Shown here: positions 7,967 through 17,696 of the stretch, piece by piece | Layout of the letters: every line of letters starts with the position of its first letter | Position numbering within the stretch: the stretch's first letter is position 1 | Source: Gimesia chilikensis | GTDB lineage: Bacteria; Planctomycetota; Planctomycetia; Planctomycetales; Planctomycetaceae | Assembly: GCF_008329715.1 (NCBI RefSeq) | Contig: NZ_VTSR01000009.1 | Span: 124,001-188,000 of the forward strand | DNA length: 64,000 nt | Direction: 5' to 3' | Notes under the pieces: model-generated | Database searches by the model: none | What the model was told of the DNA's origin: nothing | The model's input: the letters and a program-made list of their open reading frames with translations, nothing else | Translations under genes and position numbers: made by a program

Positions 7967-9466
7967 ATGAATCCCCCACCAATGCCGCCCGTAAAACGAA
8001 CAATTCGTTTCCAGCTTCTGCTGGTCGTGAACATGGTTCTGGGGATTTTTGTGGTCGTTTTTCTGCTCTTCTCCTACCAGCGCGATCTCGCAGCCCGCCT
8101 GAATGACAAACGCATCGCTCTCGAAGAAGAAGCTGCCACCATCCTCCCCACCATTCTGGAAATGCAGCAGGAAGAACAAACCGAAATTCAGAAATATATC
8201 AATACCATCCATCGCCAGATGCAGGAGATCCATGCTCCGGAACATCACATCTTAATTATATTTGAAAAACCGGAACGCCCTGCCATCTCCGACGCAGGTC
8301 AATCAGAGGAACTGATCACAGCCATCCGCCTGGCAGCCCGTTCTCCTGGCAAACTAACCCACTTCCATAATTCCGAGATTGTGGTCGGAACATTCAATGA
8401 GGGAGGCATCACGGTCTCCGTCTCTGAAACCGTAGACAATCTGTACGGCGATGTCTTATCGGAAGTGCTGAACCGTCTCACCGGCTTCATCGTGCTCGCC
8501 TTCATCACAGGGATCATGATCAACCTGGCCCTGACCTACATTGTCACCCGTCCCCTCGATCAGTTAATGCAAACCGTCCAACTGATTGGACAGGGAGAAC
8601 TCGGAACGCAGTCGGAAACCTTCCACAGTATGGAGCTCAATTATCTGACGCATGAAATCAATGCGATGAGCACCTCGCTCGCTGCAGTCGAGAAAGTGCG
8701 CCAACGTCAGATGAATAAAGCCCGGATGATTCAGGAGAATCTGCATCCCCAAAAAATCAATGTACCAGGCCTGGATGTTGCAACTATCTACCACCCCGCT
8801 GACGAAGTTGGTGGTGACTATTATGATGTTCTGCACCTCGAAGATGGTGCCTGGCTGTTCTGTGTCGCAGATATTACCGGTCATGGAATCTCAGCCGCCA
8901 TGAGCGCCGCTGTACTGAAGACCCTGCTCATTCAGGCCTGTGAACATTCCAGTTGCCCGGCAGAAATCATGGAATTCATAAACCGTCGCTTTACTGTCAT
9001 CAGTCCCGTGGGCGAATTCGTTTCCATGCAGTTGATTTCAATCCATCCTGAGACTCATGCCATTGAATACGCCAGTGCAGGGCATGAACCGGCCTGCATA
9101 CTCAGCTCAACAGGAGACATTTCCGAGTCCGAAACAACCGGGCTGCTGGTCGGGATTGAGCAGGAGACTTCCTGGAATACAATCTGTCTCCAACTGAATC
9201 AGGGAGACCGCCTGCTGATGCTCACAGACGGCGTCTCCGAAACCCACAGCCCCACAGGGGAAATGTTTGGTCGCAAACGTTTGACCGCCTTGCTGCAGAA
9301 ATGCCAGCACCAGTCAGTCAGCGAAACTGCCGAGCAGATCCGCTCAACGCTTTCCCGGTTTCGGGCAGGTGGCGCTCAACAGGATGACATCACGCTTCTG
9401 CTTGTGGAGATGAGAGCCCCCTGTTCCGGTTCCACCACACCTGCTCCTGAAGCGGATCACCTATGA
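7967..9466 (+). CDS. Membrane HAMP-SpoIIE/PP2C serine phosphatase (RsbU type)
   Basis: The 499-residue protein has a transmembrane helix at about 15-37, an extracytoplasmic sensor segment to about 170, a second helix at 172-194 and a HAMP linker to about 248. A SpoIIE-type PP2C domain follows, with metal-binding motifs VGGDYYDV (281-288), ADITGHG (301-307), LTDGVSE and a late QDDITLL. Family members dephosphorylate anti-sigma antagonists in partner-switching systems. The sensor part suggests response to an external signal. ATG codons at 7967 and 7982 are both possible starts. It overlaps the next gene by four bases (ATGA), so the 85-residue product is probably its functional partner. No STAS or HATPase gene is seen next to it. 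Confidence 0.9.
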   Translation: MNPPPMPPVKRTIRFQLLLVVNMVLGIFVVVFLLFSYQRDLAARLNDKRIALEEEAATILPTILEMQQEEQTEIQKYINTIHRQMQEIHAPEHHILIIFEKPERPAISDAGQSEELITAIRLAARSPGKLTHFHNSEIVVGTFNEGGITVSVSETVDNLYGDVLSEVLNRLTGFIVLAFITGIMINLALTYIVTRPLDQLMQTVQLIGQGELGTQSETFHSMELNYLTHEINAMSTSLAAVEKVRQRQMNKARMIQENLHPQKINVPGLDVATIYHPADEVGGDYYDVLHLEDGAWLFCVADITGHGISAAMSAAVLKTLLIQACEHSSCPAEIMEFINRRFTVISPVGEFVSMQLISIHPETHAIEYASAGHEPACILSSTGDISESETTGLLVGIEQETSWNTICLQLNQGDRLLMLTDGVSETHSPTGEMFGRKRLTALLQKCQHQSVSETAEQIRSTLSRFRAGGAQQDDITLLLVEMRAPCSGSTTPAPEADHL

Positions 9467-9720
9467 CAATTTCACACTTCAAGGCAATTCTGATCCGACA
9501 GTCAAACCACCATTTCTGGTACCAGTTTTTTCCGGATATTATTAACGCAGGGGACCTCTCAGGAGAATTCTGCTATCGTGCTGATCAGGAACAAGTTGAG
9601 ATCACCCATCCGGTGGAACACCCTCAGGCACAGATCACTCTGGCCGGACTGACCAGCAAGCTGAAACGGGAAATAAAAAAGACTGGAACCGCCCCAGAAG
9701 TCATCACCCTCACCTCCTGA
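9463..9720 (+). CDS. 85-residue protein coupled to the phosphatase, function unknown
   Basis: The start codon overlaps the stop of the SpoIIE-type phosphatase (ATGA), which implies translational coupling and a shared role. The product has a HFWYQFFPDI segment, an acidic middle and a basic C-terminal helix. I do not recognise the family. It lacks the STAS and HATPase motifs expected of known partner-switching proteins. It could be a small regulator or an inhibitor of the phosphatase, which is inference from coupling only. Confidence 0.65.
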   Translation: MTISHFKAILIRQSNHHFWYQFFPDIINAGDLSGEFCYRADQEQVEITHPVEHPQAQITLAGLTSKLKREIKKTGTAPEVITLTS

Positions 9721-9896
9721 CACCCGTCGAATAAATCGCCACCCAGGTCGACCATACCGACACATCACCTGCAGCTCGCCCTTTCAAAGCTGCGAAATAT
9801 ACCAGAATCAACGACAAGTTGGTTTGGCACAACTGTTGCGACAGTGAAATCCCTCAAGCTGCCTGATGACCATTTAAATGAGGGGGAACAGATTTC

Positions 9897-10817
9897 GTGG
9901 CCCGATTGTCCACCAGAAAACCACGTTTCGGCTTTACGCTGATCGAACTGCTAGTTGTCATCGCCATCATCGCGATTCTGATCGCACTTTTACTTCCAGC
10001 CGTACAACAGGCTCGTGAAGCTGCGCGACGCATGAGTTGTAAGAATAATCTTAAACAGATTGCCCTCGCGGCGCACAACTACGAATCCGCATTCAGAGTT
10101 CTTCCCCCGCGCAGAATTCTTTCATCAGGAAACCGCCGCGGATGGGGTCCCTCAATTCTCCCCTATCTCGATCAGGCAAATCTGCAGGGACGATATGATT
10201 TCAACAAGAATTTTTACGACCCCGAAAACGCAGATAATATTAAAGTCCCCCTCAAAGTTTTCATGTGCCCTTCTGCTCCCGGACCGCGACCAATCACCGT
10301 TCTCGTCAGTGGTGTTTCATCGGAGGGCATTGCAGGAGACTACTTCGGTCCGAACAGCTTTCGCTCCAATCTGTATGGAGTCTCAAGCCTGAGCGGAAAT
10401 AACCAGATCACAGCCATGGACGATCTGCCCCGCACTCGCAAGTTCCGGGATATCACAGATGGAACGACGAATACCATGTTGATTACCGAACAGGCGGGCC
10501 GTCCCGACTATTACATTCGTGGAATTAAACAACCATCGAACGCTGGTTTGAGTCAGGCAACCAGCTGGGGATCCTGGCCGTCCTATCAGGTGTTTCAGGT
10601 CCAGGTGTTCGGCAGCGATGCTGTTACCCGCGATGGCCCCGGAGGCACCTGTTCCATCAACTGTAATAACAGTCAGGGAATCTACAGTTTCCATACTGGT
10701 GGCGCTCAAGCTGCTTTCGCGGATGGTTCGGTTCACATGCTCTCAGAATCAATCGATGCCAACATCCTCTTCGCCCTCATCACGATCAATGGCGGGGAAG
10801 TCATTGGAGAATTCTGA
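9897..10817 (+). CDS. DUF1559 family protein with prepilin-type N-terminus
   Basis: The start is GTG at 9897, supported by AGGGGG ten bases upstream; no ATG is available before the prepilin motif. Residues 11-20 read [10 protein letters not shown], giving a cleavage site after Gly12 and Glu at +5, followed by a hydrophobic helix and [11 protein letters not shown]. The C-terminal signature [20 protein letters not shown] is present. The 306-residue length is normal. It is the first gene of a tight operon running to 16157 with DUF1559-like, DUF1549/1553, DUF1501 and EF-hand genes. A surface pseudopilin-like role is inferred. Confidence 0.88.
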   Translation: MARLSTRKPRFGFTLIELLVVIAIIAILIALLLPAVQQAREAARRMSCKNNLKQIALAAHNYESAFRVLPPRRILSSGNRRGWGPSILPYLDQANLQGRYDFNKNFYDPENADNIKVPLKVFMCPSAPGPRPITVLVSGVSSEGIAGDYFGPNSFRSNLYGVSSLSGNNQITAMDDLPRTRKFRDITDGTTNTMLITEQAGRPDYYIRGIKQPSNAGLSQATSWGSWPSYQVFQVQVFGSDAVTRDGPGGTCSINCNNSQGIYSFHTGGAQAAFADGSVHMLSESIDANILFALITINGGEVIGEF

Positions 10818-10857
10818 GACAGGCTTGTACGCATCTTTTAATAAAGAGAGAACATCT

Positions 10858-11826
10858 ATGCGAGAGTGGTTTACCCCTCTGGAAGTCATCATCACGACCC
10901 TTTGTGTCGCACTCCTGACTGTCATTCTACTGCCCGGTATGCTCGTCGCCCGGGATTCCGCACGGGAACAATCCTGTCAGGACAGCCTGCGTCAGTTGGG
11001 AACGGCTTTCCTCGAGTACGAAAAAGTCCACGGCGGCCTGCCTCCCCGTCGTTCCGGGTTCAATGACGGCAATGCTTACGGCGGCTGGGGTGGTTTCATC
11101 CTGCCGCACCTCTTGACAGACAACCAGGCGACCGCCTACGACACGCGATTTGATTTCTTTGATCCCCGCAACAAACAGATTGTCGAAACGCAACTACCGG
11201 TCTTCCTCTGCCCCGCCAGTCCCGCAGAGCGATTCGTACAGATTCAGTCACAGGCTTCAACCAAGTCGCTCAACCCGAACAAGGAAACTGTCTATACCTG
11301 CAAAGCCGCAGCCGTCGATTTCATCACGTCGAATGGTGTGCAGATGGCCCGAAGTGGCTACGGCATCAACGCGATGGGCAAAAACGGGCGTATCGGCAAT
11401 CAGCGTCAGCCCATGACCGACAACCAGGATCTTCCCCTTTCAAAAGTAACGGACGGGCTTTCGAACACACTCCTGCTGATCGAACAGGCGGGACGTCCAG
11501 CGGCCTGGTACAACCGGGAGAAACAGCCCGGCGATGGACAGTTCGGCATGAGTCCTAACGCACGAGGTGCCTGGGCCGGCTGGGGATCGATTTCCTTTGG
11601 TGCAGTCAACCCGGAAACCGGACAACGCCCCCCGAGAGGTGACAGCACCGATTGCAGCGTCAACTGCAACAACTGGCTGGGGATCTACGGTTTTCACAAT
11701 GAAGGCGGTAACGTTTTATTTTGCGACGGCAGCGTGCGACTCATCGGAAAAAAACTCGATCCGCTCACCTTCGCTTACCTCACCATTCGAGATGACGGGC
11801 ACCTGATTCAACATGACGACTTTTAA
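10858..11826 (+). CDS. DUF1559-like protein with a degenerate prepilin signal
   Basis: I start at the ATG at 10858 (AAAGAGAG about eight bases upstream) because the frame upstream of it overlaps the previous gene. The 322-residue product begins MREWFTPLEV and keeps Phe at +1 and Glu at +5 of the prepilin pattern. Trp4 replaces the usual Gly at -1 and Pro7 breaks the TLIE core. The rest is DUF1559-like, with a Cys-rich middle and FHNEGGNVLFCDGSVR near the C-terminus. It probably still inserts in the membrane, but cleavage by prepilin peptidase is doubtful. It overlaps the next gene by 14 bases. Confidence 0.82.
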   Translation: MREWFTPLEVIITTLCVALLTVILLPGMLVARDSAREQSCQDSLRQLGTAFLEYEKVHGGLPPRRSGFNDGNAYGGWGGFILPHLLTDNQATAYDTRFDFFDPRNKQIVETQLPVFLCPASPAERFVQIQSQASTKSLNPNKETVYTCKAAAVDFITSNGVQMARSGYGINAMGKNGRIGNQRQPMTDNQDLPLSKVTDGLSNTLLLIEQAGRPAAWYNREKQPGDGQFGMSPNARGAWAGWGSISFGAVNPETGQRPPRGDSTDCSVNCNNWLGIYGFHNEGGNVLFCDGSVRLIGKKLDPLTFAYLTIRDDGHLIQHDDF

Positions 11827-13471
11827 ATTCAAGCCACTTTCTCATTCGCCGGGGCTTCCGTCTCCACGCACGCTGTTTTCAGTGCAGAGAATAATAGGGA
11901 CCAGCCTGTTATTTCTGGTCGCCACGCTCGCTTTTGCTCCCACCGGCTTCGCCACTGAGATCACACCGAGATCAATTTCCCGTCTGATCGACGAACGCCT
12001 GGGAACCGATAACCAGACCCAACTCCAGTTCGCCACGGATGCCGAGTTTCTGCGGCGGGTCTCCCTCGATCTGGGTGGGCGAATCCCCACGATTGTTGAG
12101 GTCTATGATTTCCTGGAAAACACATCTGAATCACGTCGCAGTGAAGCAATCACGCGGCTGATGAACTCGGGCGTCTATTACCGTAATATGGCGACTTTCT
12201 GGCGTCGTTCCTGGGTGCCTCAGGCTGATACCCCTGAATTTGATTCCGTTACCAGCAATTTTGAACGCTGGCTCATGCACCGGTTGCAACAAAAGACGCC
12301 CTATGACGAAATCGTCACGGAAATTCTAACCTTAGATCAGGCCGCGATTGTCCCCGAGAGCACCACTCCCGTCGGATTTTACGATGCCAATCTTTCAAAA
12401 CCGGAAAATCTCGCTGCCAGCTCCACTCGCGCATTCCTGGGTATTAATCTGGACTGTGCACAGTGTCACGACCATCCCTTTTCCCGCTGGACTCGCGAGC
12501 AGTTCTGGCAGACGGCTGCATTCTTCGCGCCCCCGGTAATGGGCAAAGGAGATCGGCCACAGCCCCCTGAAGTCCAGATACCAGATACCAAACTCGCTTA
12601 TAAACCAGCCCTGCTCTCCAAAACGAAAATTAAATGGCCGCAGCAGCTCGACTCCGTTTCCCTGAGACTGGTGCTGGTTGACTGGATGAAAACCAACCAG
12701 GAACAGTTGCTGGCGAAAAATGCCGTCAATCGGCTCTGGGCTCACTTCTTTGGTGAAGCCATCATTGAACCGATGGATGACCTCAGTCGCGATGAATTCC
12801 AGTCAGGCTCCCATGCTCAACTGTTGAATGAACTCTCTCAGACCTTCATCGACAGTGGCTACGATCTGCAGACGCTGGTGGAAGGTATCGTCAGCTCCAA
12901 TGCGTATCGGTTGTCATCGTCGCCACAAAGTATCACTGACGCTAAGGGCAGTACGCAGAAACAGAATCCCTCCACGGAAAACGACTCCAAAGCAGACAGC
13001 GTCGCATCCTTCCACATCACAAAAGCAACCGTACGTGGTCTCACCGGCGAGCAGATCTACGATAGCCTGCAGACCGCAGCCGGCCTTGCACCGGAAAGGA
13101 ACGATGTTCGAGGCAGTAACGATCGAAGTCAGCGAGAAGAGTTTTCAGCACAATTCTACATCGAACGTGCCCACAGTGCCGAACGTTCGATTGCACAGTC
13201 ACTGACCCTCATGAACGGCGGATTCATTAACGAACTGACGGCTCCCGAGGGGAATCGGGTGCTCGCTTCTCTGGTGAGCTCCCCCTTTATGACTCCTGCA
13301 GAGCAGATTGACACCGTATTTATTGCCGTGCTGGGACGACATGCACAACCAGCCGAACAGCAGGCTGTGCAACGCAGTTTCAAATCTCATCCAGACACTT
13401 CCCACTCACAGCACCTGGGAAACCTGTTCTGGGCTCTGATTAATTCGTCTGAGTTCAACACCAACCATTAA
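11813..13471 (+). CDS. DUF1549/DUF1553 planctomycete protein
   Basis: The 552-residue protein has a hydrophobic export segment around residues 28-47, then the DUF1549 region and a C-terminal DUF1553 region with NRLWAHFFGE. The CAQCH motif (Cys215, Cys218, His219) is of the heme c-binding CxxCH form and is conserved in this family, though whether it binds heme is not known. It overlaps the upstream DUF1559-like gene by 14 bases and lies 17 bases before the DUF1501 gene. Paired DUF1549/1553 and DUF1501 genes are a hallmark of planctomycetes. No N-terminal cytochrome domain is present, unlike longer members. Confidence 0.88.
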   Translation: MTTFKFKPLSHSPGLPSPRTLFSVQRIIGTSLLFLVATLAFAPTGFATEITPRSISRLIDERLGTDNQTQLQFATDAEFLRRVSLDLGGRIPTIVEVYDFLENTSESRRSEAITRLMNSGVYYRNMATFWRRSWVPQADTPEFDSVTSNFERWLMHRLQQKTPYDEIVTEILTLDQAAIVPESTTPVGFYDANLSKPENLAASSTRAFLGINLDCAQCHDHPFSRWTREQFWQTAAFFAPPVMGKGDRPQPPEVQIPDTKLAYKPALLSKTKIKWPQQLDSVSLRLVLVDWMKTNQEQLLAKNAVNRLWAHFFGEAIIEPMDDLSRDEFQSGSHAQLLNELSQTFIDSGYDLQTLVEGIVSSNAYRLSSSPQSITDAKGSTQKQNPSTENDSKADSVASFHITKATVRGLTGEQIYDSLQTAAGLAPERNDVRGSNDRSQREEFSAQFYIERAHSAERSIAQSLTLMNGGFINELTAPEGNRVLASLVSSPFMTPAEQIDTVFIAVLGRHAQPAEQQAVQRSFKSHPDTSHSQHLGNLFWALINSSEFNTNH

Positions 13472-13488
13472 GACAAGCGAAGTTTCCT

Positions 13489-14766
13489 ATGGTCACTCCC
13501 CAATTTTCAAGACGGACCGCTTTAAAAAACATGGCCCTCGGAGTCACTGCCTGGTCGACTTCCAGCTGGCTCCCCGCCCTGGCCGATGTGGCGTCTGCCA
13601 CAGGAAAAAAACCCAAATCAGTGATTCTGATCTGGCTAAACGGCGGCCCTGCCACAATTGACCTCTGGGACCTCAAACCCGGAAACCAGAACGGCGGCCC
13701 CTTCCGGAAAATTGATACGAAAGTCCCCGGAATGCAGATCAGTGAGCATCTCCCCGGACTGGCTGCCCAGGCAGCGGACTTCTCGCTGATTCGTTCCATG
13801 TCAACACGTGAAGGGGATCACTCCCGTGCCCGCTTTGTCTCGATGACGGGCTACACACCTCAGGGCGCAATCAAGTTTCCAGCGTTCGGCTCTCTGGTGG
13901 CGCATGAGTTCAATGTCGAAAACGATATCCCCTCTTATGTGCATATTGGAGGACGACCGGCTATCAGTGGCGGCGGATTTCTTGGTCCGCAGTTCGCCCC
14001 CTTTGTCGTCGGTGGACGCAGTCGCCGCAGAGGCCCCGACAATGCAGATCTGAAGGTCGCGGACCTTGCCCCGGTCTCTCCAGACCAGCAGGCAGAACGG
14101 CTGCAACTGCAATCCGAACTGGGCTCCCTCTCTACCATGCCCACTTCTGTAGTTACGGATGCACTCAACTCTGCCCGCGACAGGGCCCTGCGACTCATGA
14201 ATCCCCAGGCTGCTTCTGTCTTCAACCTGGAAGAAGAACAGGCATCAGTCCGTGAAGCTTACGGCCCCGGTTCATTTGGGCAGGGCTGCCTGATGGCCCG
14301 CAGGCTCGTGGAACGGGGCGTCAGCTTCGTGGAAGTATCCCTTAACGGCTGGGACACGCATTCGAATAACTTTGAACGCGTCAAGGAACTGTCGCAACAA
14401 CTGGATCGTGGCTGTGCCTCACTCCTCAACGATCTCCGCGAGCGAGGGCTCCTGAAAGATACGCTGGTTGTCTGCCAGGGTGAATTTGGTCGCACCCCGC
14501 GCATCAACGGACAGGATGGGCGGGACCACTGGCCAGCTTCCTGGGCCATGATGCTGGCTGGTGCCGGCATTCGAGGCGGTCAGGTGATTGGAGAGACCAG
14601 CGCTGATGGCGCTGAAATCAAATCGAAACCCACCCGCACCGCAGATCTCATGGCCACCATTTTCCGAGGTGTAGGTCTCGATCCCCGTAAACAGAATATG
14701 TCTAACGTCGGGCGCCCGATCCGACTGGCAGATCCCGATGGCACTCCCCTCGAGGAACTATTATGA
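13489..14766 (+). CDS. DUF1501 protein, sulfatase-like fold, Tat-exported
   Basis: The 425-residue protein carries a twin-arginine signal (SRRTALK, Arg8-Arg9) with a hydrophobic stretch to about residue 32. The mature part has the DUF1501 features ILIWLNGGPATIDLWDLKPG near the start and GEFGRTPRING followed by GRDHWP. These resemble the metal-binding core of alkaline phosphatase/sulfatase-fold proteins. It follows the DUF1549/1553 gene by 17 bases and overlaps the next gene by four. Substrate and activity are unknown for the family. Confidence 0.9.
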   Translation: MVTPQFSRRTALKNMALGVTAWSTSSWLPALADVASATGKKPKSVILIWLNGGPATIDLWDLKPGNQNGGPFRKIDTKVPGMQISEHLPGLAAQAADFSLIRSMSTREGDHSRARFVSMTGYTPQGAIKFPAFGSLVAHEFNVENDIPSYVHIGGRPAISGGGFLGPQFAPFVVGGRSRRRGPDNADLKVADLAPVSPDQQAERLQLQSELGSLSTMPTSVVTDALNSARDRALRLMNPQAASVFNLEEEQASVREAYGPGSFGQGCLMARRLVERGVSFVEVSLNGWDTHSNNFERVKELSQQLDRGCASLLNDLRERGLLKDTLVVCQGEFGRTPRINGQDGRDHWPASWAMMLAGAGIRGGQVIGETSADGAEIKSKPTRTADLMATIFRGVGLDPRKQNMSNVGRPIRLADPDGTPLEELL

Positions 14767-16157
14767 GAACCGCATTGATCCTCACATTCGCTCTCTGGTC
14801 AGCCGGAATTCAACCTCAGGCGGGACAGACGCAGCCGGAGCACGCCACCACTGTTCTGGAAGTACAAGGAGCTGGTCATCCTCAAACAATTGAAATTCCG
14901 GTCACGATTGATGGACAACCTTTCGATGTCTACTGGTCCGGGACCTTCGATGCCATTTTTGATTTTGCTGACACCAACCAGGATGGAGTGCTCAGTGAAA
15001 CCGAAATCAAACTGGTCCCCTCCGCCCGCGCCGTCCGTCTCTCACTGGGCAATGCTTTCACGCCCCCCGTCGCCGCGATTACATCGCTGAGTGAAATCGT
15101 AAACGATTCTTCTCAGAAATGTACGAAGACACAACTTCGAAACTATTATCTACGCCATGGTGCGGGCCAACTTCAAATCGGCACAGGTACTCTGCCACGT
15201 ACCTCAGCTTTGACACTGGCCCTGCTTCAGGCTCTCGACACGGATCAAGACCACAAGCTTTCCGAAGTGGAGCTCCAACGGGCAGAAACGGTTCTCCGTA
15301 GACTTGATACAAACGATGATGAGCTCATCGGCGTCGGTGAACTGATCCCGAATGCCACTTACCCCGGGAGTTGGGCCGCACATGCTCTCAAGGCCGAACA
15401 GGAAGTCTCCCTGACACCAACAAGTAAATCCGATCTGACCCTGAAGCGACAGAACTCACAAGCTGAAGCCAAACCGGATAATCATTCGGTCTGGCAGCTC
15501 TCTGTGACCGACCACATCTCCGACCAGCCACTAAACTTCACAACCCCCAGAATACGTTTTGAAAGCTGGAGCATCCCCGGCCCCCTCAACGAACTTTTTT
15601 CTCAATTGCGGGAGGAAATTGCTAACGCTGATCCCGATCCACCACAAGCCGAACCAGAACAACGCTCACGAAATCGGCGTCCCTCTCGCGCCTGGCTGAC
15701 TCCCCTGGGAGACCGGAACGGGAACGGCGTACTCTCGCAGGATGAAATTGATCAATGGCTGCAGCTACAACAGCGACTGATCCACGGCCAGCTGCTGATC
15801 AGCATTTACTCTGGCGGAGGATTATTTGAACTGCTGGATACGAACCACGATGCGGGACTTTCCATTCGCGAACTGAGGAACATCTGGCAGAATTTGAAAG
15901 CGGCGGGATGTACTACCGGCAGTCACGTGAATCTTCAGCAGGTCCCGCATGTCGTACTATTCGTGGTCAGCCAGGGATACCCGGATCAACTGGGAAAGAA
16001 GACGACCTCCGATGTCGAATGGTTCAACCTGATGGACCGCAACCGGGACGGAGACGTTTCACGCCGTGAATTCACCGGTCCACCAGCCGCCTTCGATCGT
16101 CTCGATCAGGATCATGACAGCCTGATCTCTCCGCTTGAAGCAGTCAAATCGGATTGA
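14763..16157 (+). CDS. Secreted protein with seven EF-hand-like repeats
   Basis: The start codon overlaps the DUF1501 stop (ATGA). A short signal peptide covers about residues 1-22. Seven calcium-loop-like motifs are visible, including DTNQDGVLSETE (70-81), DTDQDHKLSEVE, DRNGNGVLSQDE and DRNRDGDVSRRE. Some are degenerate, such as DTNHDAGLSIRE. Calcium binding is therefore likely. The 464-residue protein is the last gene of the operon starting at 9897, and calcium-dependent assembly or adhesion of the operon products is an inference. Confidence 0.85.
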   Translation: MRTALILTFALWSAGIQPQAGQTQPEHATTVLEVQGAGHPQTIEIPVTIDGQPFDVYWSGTFDAIFDFADTNQDGVLSETEIKLVPSARAVRLSLGNAFTPPVAAITSLSEIVNDSSQKCTKTQLRNYYLRHGAGQLQIGTGTLPRTSALTLALLQALDTDQDHKLSEVELQRAETVLRRLDTNDDELIGVGELIPNATYPGSWAAHALKAEQEVSLTPTSKSDLTLKRQNSQAEAKPDNHSVWQLSVTDHISDQPLNFTTPRIRFESWSIPGPLNELFSQLREEIANADPDPPQAEPEQRSRNRRPSRAWLTPLGDRNGNGVLSQDEIDQWLQLQQRLIHGQLLISIYSGGGLFELLDTNHDAGLSIRELRNIWQNLKAAGCTTGSHVNLQQVPHVVLFVVSQGYPDQLGKKTTSDVEWFNLMDRNRDGDVSRREFTGPPAAFDRLDQDHDSLISPLEAVKSD

Positions 16158-16336
16158 GACCTGATACGGACACGGCACTCATCTACTTCACTTCACCTCC
16201 GATCGGGAAAACTCTACGAAATCCCGACCTGCACTGGACATCAGGGGGCGACACATAGTTTAATGACCGGCAGTCAGTCTCCGGACTGAAAACCCGCCAA
16301 ACCCCATGACAACAGGATCTTGATGCGCACTGTATT

Positions 16337-17695
16337 ATGTCCCTGTTTGTGGAGTCCCTCGTGTCTGAAACGATCGTCGCTCAACAGAATCACTGGCCAG
16401 TTGCAAGAAAAATATTGTGGGTCATTCTTTTCCTGTGTGCCCTGGTGGTCTTTGCGCCCGGATATATCGCCGCTCTGAGACCCGCCGATGGCCAGGTCTT
16501 CGATTTCTTCAAGGAATGGGCGTCGGTCCAGAACCGCCTGACCGGTCAGCCCGTCTATCTGGATCAGGAACTGGCACTGGAAAAACATCTGAATCTTAAG
16601 CTCTCAATCCCGGGTGCCTTTTTTGATCACTACAATACACACCCCCCGTCTGCCAACCTGATTGCAGTCCCTTTTGCCTGGCTCAGTTACCAGGAAGCAC
16701 AGCTGGCCTGGAACCTGACCGCCCTGGGTCTGCTTGCTCTCTCGCTCTACTGGATTGTAGAGGGACTGAAGATTCAGATGACCTTCTGGACGACTCTGGC
16801 CCTGCTCACACTCCTACTCGCCACCGATCCCCTGCAGCAGACCCTGATCCAGGGACAACCCAATCTTCTGCTGGGATTGCTCATCGTCGGTGCCTGGAAA
16901 ACTGGTCGTAGAGGCAAATCACTCCTGGCTGGCAGCTGTCTTGGTCTGGCAACAGCAGTCAAAATCTATCCGGCGTACCTGTTTCTCTATTTTCTGGTCC
17001 GTCGCGATTTCCGCGCCCTGTTGGGGGGAGCACTCTCTCTGGGGCTGGTTACCCTTCTCACCATCGGACTGTTCGGAATCGACGCCTATCGCGATTATCT
17101 CTCGGTCGTATTACCTTCTCTCTCAGATGTGACGAACAACTGGGGCAATGCTTCGCTGCTGGCATTCTGGGAACGGCTGTTTGAACAGTCATCTGACAGC
17201 GTACTGCCAGTTGTTGATTCCCCCGCACTGTTGAAATTCGCGGTCTGGTCTTCCTGGATTGCTGTGACATCCATCGCCGGACTGGCTGCCTGGCGGACTC
17301 GCAACGCGAATTTCGACGACCAGGCCTTCGGGATTACAATCGTGGCGATGCTGCTGATGACGCCCACCACCTGGCATCACTACTTCATCATTCTGCTCCT
17401 GCCGATCGGGCTGTTACTCACCATGTATACCCCTTATTCGGGAAAACGCTGGCTGGTCAACTTGCTGATCATCGCTCTGGCCATCAGCCCCCGTCTTACC
17501 TGGGCACTGTTGATCTCTCAACAACAGACAGCGCCGGGATCCGGTGCCACGCCCTGGGAACAGGGAGGCATGGTCGCCCAACCCTGGCAGTCACTCACGG
17601 CGCTCTCCTACCAATGTTACGCCCTGCTGCTCAGCATCGTCATGCTCTGGCCTCTGCCTGAATTAGAAGAAGAGCAGAACAGTCTGGCAGCTTGA
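16337..17695 (+). CDS. Polytopic GT87/DUF2029-type glycosyltransferase
   Basis: The 452-residue protein has about ten hydrophobic helices and the N-terminal pattern of GT87-type mannosyltransferases (first helix, then a loop with Asp/Glu residues around FDFFKEWASVQNRLTGQPVY). This type uses polyprenyl-linked sugars on the outer face of the membrane. The ATG at 16337 has no clear ribosome binding site; a GTG at 16361 preceded by GGAG is a credible alternative. Its stop is one base from the convergent gene at 17697. The acceptor is unknown. Confidence 0.75.
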   Translation: MSLFVESLVSETIVAQQNHWPVARKILWVILFLCALVVFAPGYIAALRPADGQVFDFFKEWASVQNRLTGQPVYLDQELALEKHLNLKLSIPGAFFDHYNTHPPSANLIAVPFAWLSYQEAQLAWNLTALGLLALSLYWIVEGLKIQMTFWTTLALLTLLLATDPLQQTLIQGQPNLLLGLLIVGAWKTGRRGKSLLAGSCLGLATAVKIYPAYLFLYFLVRRDFRALLGGALSLGLVTLLTIGLFGIDAYRDYLSVVLPSLSDVTNNWGNASLLAFWERLFEQSSDSVLPVVDSPALLKFAVWSSWIAVTSIAGLAAWRTRNANFDDQAFGITIVAMLLMTPTTWHHYFIILLLPIGLLLTMYTPYSGKRWLVNLLIIALAISPRLTWALLISQQQTAPGSGATPWEQGGMVAQPWQSLTALSYQCYALLLSIVMLWPLPELEEEQNSLAA

Positions 17696-17696
17696 A

